32,944 nt of DNA, taken from assembly GCA_003648625.1 (NCBI GenBank), contig QMPO01000003.1:1-32944 (forward strand). The letters run 5' to 3'. Each line of letters starts with the position of its first letter. The stretch's first letter is position 1. The stretch is from Bacteroidota bacterium (GTDB lineage: Bacteria > Bacteroidota > Bacteroidia > Bacteroidales > F082). This document shows positions 26,991-32,944 of this stretch, piece by piece. The translations under genes were made by a program, and so were the position numbers. Under the pieces are notes generated by a model, which was not told the DNA's origin, did not search any database, and saw nothing but the letters and a program-made list of their open reading frames with translations.

Positions 26991-27602
26991 ATGCATATAG
27001 CCATAGCAGGAAACATTGGATCCGGAAAAACAACTTTAACAAAGTTGCTTGCCAAACATTTTGGGTGGAAACCACATTACGAAGATGTAGAGAACAATCC
27101 GTATCTGCATAGTTTTTATGAAGACATGCAACGCTGGTCGTTCAATCTTCAGATCTATTTTCTTAACTCAAGATTCAGGCAGGTCGTTGAAATAAGAAAA
27201 AGCGGAAAGAATATCATTCAGGACCGTACAATTTATGAGGATGCGTACATTTTTGCTCCGAATCTGCATGCGATGAACCTTATGTCGTCCCGCGATTTTG
27301 AGAACTACATCTCCCTTTTTGAACTTATGAGTACATTTATCCAGCCGCCTGATCTGTTGATCTACCTGAGGGCATCGGTGTCAACACTGGTAGAGCAAAT
27401 TCAGAAAAGAGGCAGGGATTATGAAGAATCGATCAGGCTGGATTACCTGAAACTGCTGAACGAACGGTATGAAGCATGGATCGAAAAATATACATCAGGC
27501 AAACTGCTGGTCATTAATGTGGATGAAACCGATTTTAACAATCCGGAAAATCTGAGTACCGTTATTGATAAAGTAAATGCCGACCTGCACGGCCTCTTTT
27601 AA
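26991..27602 (+). CDS. Deoxynucleoside kinase
   Basis: IAIAGNIGSGKTTLTKLLAKHFGW, IIQDRTIYEDAYIFA, LLIYLRASVSTLVEQIQKRGRDYE. Confidence 0.92.
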   Translation: MHIAIAGNIGSGKTTLTKLLAKHFGWKPHYEDVENNPYLHSFYEDMQRWSFNLQIYFLNSRFRQVVEIRKSGKNIIQDRTIYEDAYIFAPNLHAMNLMSSRDFENYISLFELMSTFIQPPDLLIYLRASVSTLVEQIQKRGRDYEESIRLDYLKLLNERYEAWIEKYTSGKLLVINVDETDFNNPENLSTVIDKVNADLHGLF

Positions 27603-27623
27603 CAGTTCAACAGATCTTTTTTG

Positions 27624-28373
27624 ATGGCAGTTCTTGGAATTATACCCGCACGCTATGCTTCAACTCGTTTTCCCGGAAAACCTCTTGCGCGGATTCATGG
27701 CAAGTCAATGATCAGAAGGGTTTACGAACAGTGCCTGCTGGCCGAAAAACCTGATAAAATAATTGTTGCCACAGATGATGAGCGTATTTTCAATCATGTC
27801 AGGGATTTTGGCGGAGAAGTAGTGATGACCGGGCAGGAGCACCCGAACGGAACGTCAAGATGTGCTGAAGCATTAAGCATTATTGAAAAAGAAACAGGTA
27901 AAACAATTGATTTCGTTATCAATATTCAGGGTGACGAACCATATATAAATCCCGCACAGATTGATAAAGTGGCAAGCTTGCTGGAGAAAGCTCCGGTGCA
28001 CATAGCCACCCTTGGGAGGAAAATAGGGGAAAAAGAAGATTTGTTTGATCCTAATGTAGTAAAGCTGGTAACCAACAGAGATCATAAAGCTTTATACTTC
28101 AGCAGGCAGCCTGTTCCCTATGTTAGAGATGCCGAAAACGATCAATGGCCTCTCAAAGCTGATTTTTATAAACACATCGGCATATATGGCTACAAGCGGG
28201 ATGTGTTGCAGGAGATTGTCAGGTTGTCACCTGGTAAACTTGAAATTGCAGAGCGCTTAGAGCAACTCAGGTGGATGGAATACGGTTATGATGTTTATGT
28301 CGATTTCACGGATTTCGACAGTATTTCTGTAGACACACCGGATGACTTATTAAAATTTACGAACAACCCTTGA
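27624..28373 (+). CDS. kdsB: 3-deoxy-manno-octulosonate cytidylyltransferase
   Basis: IIPARYASTRFPGKPLARIHGKSMI, VVATDDERIF-like IIVATDDERIF, NIQGDEPYI, HIGIYGYKRD; ATG 27624 preferred over TTG 27621. Confidence 0.95.
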   Translation: MAVLGIIPARYASTRFPGKPLARIHGKSMIRRVYEQCLLAEKPDKIIVATDDERIFNHVRDFGGEVVMTGQEHPNGTSRCAEALSIIEKETGKTIDFVINIQGDEPYINPAQIDKVASLLEKAPVHIATLGRKIGEKEDLFDPNVVKLVTNRDHKALYFSRQPVPYVRDAENDQWPLKADFYKHIGIYGYKRDVLQEIVRLSPGKLEIAERLEQLRWMEYGYDVYVDFTDFDSISVDTPDDLLKFTNNP

Positions 28374-28425
28374 TAATAAACGGATGAATTCCTAATTTAG
28401 CGGGTTCTGATCTAAAAGGAATACC

Positions 28426-29541
28426 GTGGATATAACCGGCTATATAAGTGATTTATTATATGAACACGAATGTGTTGTCCTGCCGGGACTGGGTGCGTTC
28501 ATCACCAATGATAAACCGGCAACGGTCAACAGAATTACGCACCGTTTTTCTCCTCCTTCCCGAAAGATTATTTTCAATACACATCTGAGCGCCAATGACG
28601 GGTTGCTGATAAACTCTCTGGCGCAGGCTGAAGGCATTAATTACAAAGAAGCCAGACAGCACATAGATGAATTTACCGAATCATGTAAGCAACAATTAGA
28701 GGGAGGAAAACGCCTGACGTTTAAAAAAATAGGTGTCTTATATAAAAATTCTGAAGGTCATATCGTTTTTGAACAAAACGAAGAAATAAATTACAACCCG
28801 GATGCTTTTGGGTTAGCTAGTTTCTATTCGCCGGCTATTGACAGGGGAACAGATGAAGAAAGACTGAAGGGAATTATCGAACCCCTGCTGACCGGTAAGC
28901 TGAAATCCAAAGATCGTAAAGAAGGAAGACAAAAAACCGGTACCCGGAAAAAATACCGCACCGGTGTGGCAGCATTGATCCTGTTCCTGCTGCTGCTTAT
29001 TGTTGGTGGTGGCATTACACTGACGGAAAATGCCCGATCGTACTGGCAAAATTATACAGCGTTGATTCCTGTATTTAGTATGGAAACATTGCCATTGCAA
29101 GCTGATAAGAACACAAAATTTGTTGCTCCGGATACCCGGGCCGGGAAGGTAGCTGAAGAGACAGAAGTTATCTCGGAAGACAAAGAAGAAGTGTTACCGG
29201 AAACGCTTTCAGAAACAGCTGAAGTTACTAAACCTGCTGAGGAGGAAGAATTCGAAAATCCAACGGAAATAAGTACAAACGATCATCAATTACCAGAGAT
29301 ACACACTTCTGTGGGATCGTATTTGATCATAACGGGTTCGTTTTCAAAAGAAAAAAATGCAGCCCGGCTTGTCAAAGAGTTACGGCAAAGAGGCATCAAT
29401 GCATTGATTGCTGATACAAGCAGCAACGGAATGTACCGTGTGGCTTACGCATCATTTGCTACAATGAAAGAGGCAAAAGAGAAGCTTTATGCCGTGCGGG
29501 ACGAGCAGTTCCCGGATGCCTGGATCCTCAAGAAAAAATAA
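28426..29541 (+). CDS. HU-CCDC81-like N-terminal domain + TM + SPOR domain protein
   Basis: GTG start; MDITGYISDLLYEHECVVLPGLGAFITNDKPA, single TM (GVAALILFLLLLIVGGGI), acidic linker, C-terminal SPOR-like SYLIITGSFSKEKNAARLVKELRQRGINA. Confidence 0.88.
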   Translation: MDITGYISDLLYEHECVVLPGLGAFITNDKPATVNRITHRFSPPSRKIIFNTHLSANDGLLINSLAQAEGINYKEARQHIDEFTESCKQQLEGGKRLTFKKIGVLYKNSEGHIVFEQNEEINYNPDAFGLASFYSPAIDRGTDEERLKGIIEPLLTGKLKSKDRKEGRQKTGTRKKYRTGVAALILFLLLLIVGGGITLTENARSYWQNYTALIPVFSMETLPLQADKNTKFVAPDTRAGKVAEETEVISEDKEEVLPETLSETAEVTKPAEEEEFENPTEISTNDHQLPEIHTSVGSYLIITGSFSKEKNAARLVKELRQRGINALIADTSSNGMYRVAYASFATMKEAKEKLYAVRDEQFPDAWILKKK

Positions 29542-29564
29542 TTTCCATAACAAGTTTCCGTGAC

Positions 29565-30245
29565 GTGGGGAAAAAGAACAAGCAACAGCGTTTTACCGAG
29601 AACCTGACATTTGATAATCTTTTCCAGTTATCTTACGATGAGGTGATAAAAGGCTTCCGTCTGAAAGGCAGGTGGGCAACAGATTTCTTTAAAAATGATC
29701 ACCCGCTTATATTGGAACTGGGTTGCGGTAAAGGCGAATATACGGTTGGCCTGGCGAAGAATAATCCCGATAAGAATTATATTGGAGTTGATATAAAAGG
29801 AGCGCGCATGTGGCGTGGACTGAAAACTGCTCACGAAGAAAACCTGACGAATGTGGCGTTTATCAGAACAAGGATCAATCTGATCGAATATTATTTCGGC
29901 CCTGATGAAGTTTCTGAGATATGGATCACATTCCCCGATCCTCATCCCCGTGAGACAAAAGAGAGAAAACGGCTGACTTCTCCGCAATTCCTTGATCGGT
30001 ACCGGAAACTGGCAAAAAAAGATGCTATTGTACATTTAAAAACGGATAACATCATCATGTTTGACTTTACGCTGGATGTGATCAAAGAGCAGAAACTGGA
30101 GTTGTTTTATTCGTCAGAAGATGTTTATGGCGAAGAACTTTATAATGAAGTAACGCGCATTCAAACCTTTTACGAACGAAAATGGCTGAAACACGGCACC
30201 AAAATCAAATATCTTAAATTCAGTTTATACAGTAAATATGAATAA
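29565..30245 (+). CDS. trmB: tRNA (guanosine(46)-N7)-methyltransferase
   Basis: GTG start; LILELGCGKGEYTVGLA, YIGVDIKGARMWRG, ITFPDPHPRETKERKRL, HLKTDN. Confidence 0.94.
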   Translation: MGKKNKQQRFTENLTFDNLFQLSYDEVIKGFRLKGRWATDFFKNDHPLILELGCGKGEYTVGLAKNNPDKNYIGVDIKGARMWRGLKTAHEENLTNVAFIRTRINLIEYYFGPDEVSEIWITFPDPHPRETKERKRLTSPQFLDRYRKLAKKDAIVHLKTDNIIMFDFTLDVIKEQKLELFYSSEDVYGEELYNEVTRIQTFYERKWLKHGTKIKYLKFSLYSKYE

Positions 30246-30567
30246 TCAGGGTTTTTTTAACCGGGTTTATGAAGTTGTAAAGCAAGTTCCTTACGGACGG
30301 ATCACTACCTATGGAGCCATTGCCGCATATTTAGGCAGCAAAGGTGCGGCACGCATGGTGGGCTGGGCTTTGAACGGAAGTTACACCTCCGGGGAGAACA
30401 TACCGGCGCACCGGGTAGTAAACCGAAGTGGCCTTTTAACAGGAAAAAGACATTTTGGCGGGACTGAGGTAATGAAACAATTGCTGGAGAGTGAAGGGGT
30501 TATTGTTGAGGAAGATCGGATTACACGGTTTGATGAACTGTTCTGGGATCCCGCCGAACACTTGTGA
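30238..30567 (+). CDS. MGMT-fold protein, alkyltransferase-like (active-site Cys replaced by Ala)
   Basis: VKQVPYGRITTYGAIAAYLGSKGAARMVGWALN; active-site region PAHRVVNRSGLLTG where MGMT enzymes have PCHRV. Confidence 0.9.
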   Translation: MNNQGFFNRVYEVVKQVPYGRITTYGAIAAYLGSKGAARMVGWALNGSYTSGENIPAHRVVNRSGLLTGKRHFGGTEVMKQLLESEGVIVEEDRITRFDELFWDPAEHL

Positions 30568-30617
30568 CAGATATAAATATTTCCTTTTATTCTTAAGGCT
30601 CGTGAAAAAAATATATG

Positions 30618-30625
30618 TACTTTTG
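30618..30625 (+). promoter_or_regulatory. -7 box (TACTTTTG) for the mrp-nifU pair
   Basis: Perfect TAnnTTTG about 50 bp upstream of ATG 30677. Confidence 0.5.
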
Positions 30626-30676
30626 CCGTTTAAAATTAAGTTAATTATTATTCAATCTAAATAAAAATAGCTCAAA

Positions 30677-31723
30677 ATGTATATAACAAGAAAGGTAGTA
30701 ACCGAAGCTTTAAAACAGGTAATCTTTTTTGCAAAGCAGGACAATATTGTCAACCTGAACATGGTAGACGATATTGAGATAAAGGGTAATGAAGTTAAAG
30801 TTAATATTGTATTTCCCAAACTTGACGATCCTGCTGTTGGCATCATCTATAATTCGGTGGTGAAAACCCTGAAACAGGAACTGGGAGAAGACGTTAAGGT
30901 GGATGTAGCACCTATAGCAGAGGCTGACAAAGGCCGGGGGCCACTGGCGGGTGTGAAAAACGTAATTGCCGTGATTGCCGGAAAAGGCGGCGTAGGTAAA
31001 TCGACAGTAGCTGCGAATCTTGCGGTTTCTCTGCTAAAAGCCGGGAAGTCGGTTGGTGTTCTTGATGCTGACATTATGGGGCCGTCGGTTCCGATGATGT
31101 TTGGTGTGGAAGGTCAGCAGCCGGGTGTGATTGAACGTGAAGGTAAACCGATCATGATACCTATAGAGAATTACGGTATCAAAATATTGTCGCTGGGATT
31201 TTTTGTACAACCCGACCAGGCATTGATGTGGAGAGGCTCGATGATCAATAAGGCATTCAACCAGCTGATGGAAGATTCCGATTGGGGAACACTCGACTAT
31301 CTGGTAATCGATATGCCTCCCGGAACGGGTGATATCCAGCTGACTCTGGGTCAAAGTTATAATGTACGCGGAACCATTCTGGTAACCACTCCGCAGAAAG
31401 TTGCTACGGCCGATGTACGCCGGGCTGCCATGATGTACCGACAGGAGTCATTAACCATTCCTTTGCTCGGAATTGTTGAGAATATGGCCTATTTTGTCCC
31501 TGAAGACATGCCGGATAAAAAATACTTTATATTTGGCAAGGGAGCTACGGATGAACTGGCACAGGAACTGGATATCCCGGTATTGGGAAGAGTTCCCATT
31601 GTTGAAAAAGTTGTTGAATCAGGAGATAACGGTGCGCCTATTACGCTGGATGACAATTCTTCGGTATCTGAAGCTTTCCGTGAGATTGCCAAAAATGTTG
31701 AGCAACGCCTGGAAATATTATAA
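30677..31723 (+). CDS. mrp: Mrp/NBP35 family iron-sulfur carrier P-loop ATPase
   Basis: DUF59-like N-terminus; VIAGKGGVGKSTVAANLAVSLLKAG, LDADIMGPSVPMMFG, VIDMPPGTGDIQLTL. Confidence 0.95.
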   Translation: MYITRKVVTEALKQVIFFAKQDNIVNLNMVDDIEIKGNEVKVNIVFPKLDDPAVGIIYNSVVKTLKQELGEDVKVDVAPIAEADKGRGPLAGVKNVIAVIAGKGGVGKSTVAANLAVSLLKAGKSVGVLDADIMGPSVPMMFGVEGQQPGVIEREGKPIMIPIENYGIKILSLGFFVQPDQALMWRGSMINKAFNQLMEDSDWGTLDYLVIDMPPGTGDIQLTLGQSYNVRGTILVTTPQKVATADVRRAAMMYRQESLTIPLLGIVENMAYFVPEDMPDKKYFIFGKGATDELAQELDIPVLGRVPIVEKVVESGDNGAPITLDDNSSVSEAFREIAKNVEQRLEIL

Positions 31724-31737
31724 AAAAACAAACTGCC

Positions 31738-31986
31738 ATGGAACATACTAAAAAAGAGCTGGAACAAAAAGTACTGAATGTACTTGACCAGGTAAGACCG
31801 TATTTGCAACAGGATGGCGGCGACATCAACTTTGTGGAATTGACTGAAGATGGCGTTGTAAATGTGGAACTTACAGGCGCCTGTGGGAGTTGCCCATACA
31901 GTACAATGACCTTGAAGAACGGCGTTGAAGCGACCCTGAAAAAGGTATTGCCTGAAATTAAAGAAGTAGTTGCTGTTAATCTTTAA
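31738..31986 (+). CDS. NifU C-terminal-domain Fe-S scaffold protein
   Basis: VRPYLQQDGGDINFVELTEDGVVNVELTGACGSCPYSTMTLKNGVEATLKK. Confidence 0.94.
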   Translation: MEHTKKELEQKVLNVLDQVRPYLQQDGGDINFVELTEDGVVNVELTGACGSCPYSTMTLKNGVEATLKKVLPEIKEVVAVNL

Positions 31987-32944
31987 GAGAGGTACTTAGC
32001 CACTATAGGCATTCTTCGGCCCATGCCAAATGCTTTTGACGAAACCCTTAAAATAGGGGGCGTTTGGTATCTTTTATATTCACTCGTATTGACCAGTTTT
32101 AAAATCCTGCGCACCAGTTTTTCTTCGAAGCCCTTGGCAATGATTTCTTTAGGCCCTTCCCGGTTCTCAATATATTGATATAAAATCTCGTCAAGGATAT
32201 CATATTCCGGTAAGGAGTCGGTATCTTTCTGATCCGGCCTCAATTCAGCCGAAGGAGGTTTAGTGATGATGTTTTCCGGAATAATTTCTTTTTCCCTGTT
32301 GATGTAACGTGCCAGTTCAAAAACCTGGGTTTTATATACATCTCCAAGTACCGATAAGCCTCCGTTCATGTCGCCGTAAAGGGTGCTGTAACCAACGGCT
32401 ACCTCACTCTTGTTGCTCGTATTCAGCAGGATATATCCGAATTTGTTTGACAGGGCCATCAACAGCACACCCCTGATCCTGGCCTGGATGTTTTCCTCGG
32501 CTACGTTGAATGGCAGATCCTTGAAATAGGGTTTCAACGCATGTTCAACCGTGTGGTGGGCTTCTTCGATGGAAATAATGTCGTAAGGCATCTGTAGGTT
32601 TTCTGCCAGTTCAACGGCATCTTTTATGGAATGCTCACTTGAAAATTCGGAAGGCAGCAAAACATTGTACACGTGTTTATGTCCCAGCGCTTCGGCCGCC
32701 AGAGCAGCCGTTAAGGCAGAATCAATACCACCTGATAAGCCGATAATTGCTTTTTGAAAGCCCAGTTTTTGAAAATAATTCCGTATTCCTAACACCAGAG
32801 CATCGTGGATCATACTGATATCGGATCTGTTCTTCAAAGGCGCAGATGCATCTGCCTTACACACGTCGTCAATATCATAAACTTTCAGATCTTCTTCAAA
32901 ATAGTTTAATTCATCAACTACCTGCCCTTTTTTATTCATCACCA
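31983..32944 (-). CDS. nadE: NAD+ synthetase, partial (synthetase domain; 5' end beyond window)
   Basis: AIIGLSGGIDSALTAALAAEALG, NIQARIRGVLLMALSNKFGYILLNTSNKSEVAVGYSTLYGDMNGG; likely C-terminal part of a glutamine-dependent enzyme truncated at the edge. Confidence 0.92.
   Translation of the reverse strand, partial: VMNKKGQVVDELNYFEEDLKVYDIDDVCKADASAPLKNRSDISMIHDALVLGIRNYFQKLGFQKAIIGLSGGIDSALTAALAAEALGHKHVYNVLLPSEFSSEHSIKDAVELAENLQMPYDIISIEEAHHTVEHALKPYFKDLPFNVAEENIQARIRGVLLMALSNKFGYILLNTSNKSEVAVGYSTLYGDMNGGLSVLGDVYKTQVFELARYINREKEIIPENIITKPPSAELRPDQKDTDSLPEYDILDEILYQYIENREGPKEIIAKGFEEKLVRRILKLVNTSEYKRYQTPPILRVSSKAFGMGRRMPIVAKYLS

Noticed and set aside
1-32944. CRISPR arrays, prophage or complete insertion sequences
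   Set aside because: No regularly spaced direct repeats, cas, integrase, phage structural or transposase genes seen

Overview
Bacteroidota-type chromosomal segment, inferred from TAnnTTTG promoters, a PorT homologue, an HU-CCDC81/SPOR protein and the lipid/LPS gene set. It is mostly densely packed housekeeping genes. Left part, mainly minus strand: rubrerythrin (plus strand), a SpoU-family RNA methyltransferase, rplI-rpsR-rpsF, UDP-GlcNAc 2-epimerase, RadC, S20, MtaB, MiaB, a patatin-like phospholipase, an outer-membrane beta-barrel protein, tRNA-Glu(UUC), a conserved hypothetical, PorT, UbiE/MenG, HldE-type kinase and an aminotransferase. Right part, mainly plus strand: DUF2520-like protein, KdsC-like HAD phosphatase, UbiA prenyltransferase, Maf, an Xre-RES toxin-antitoxin pair, DUF502, SurE, LpxB, GH3-like protein, deoxynucleoside kinase, KdsB, HU-CCDC81+SPOR protein, TrmB, an alkyltransferase-like protein, Mrp and NifU-C. 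An SDR and IspE lie on the minus strand, and a truncated NadE is at the window edge. I found no clear novel multigene system. The most accessory-looking signals are the Xre-RES module with iterated upstream motifs, a paired inverted-repeat element between mtaB and miaB, a structured non-coding tract downstream of tRNA-Glu, and a palindrome cluster in the inferred porT leader.
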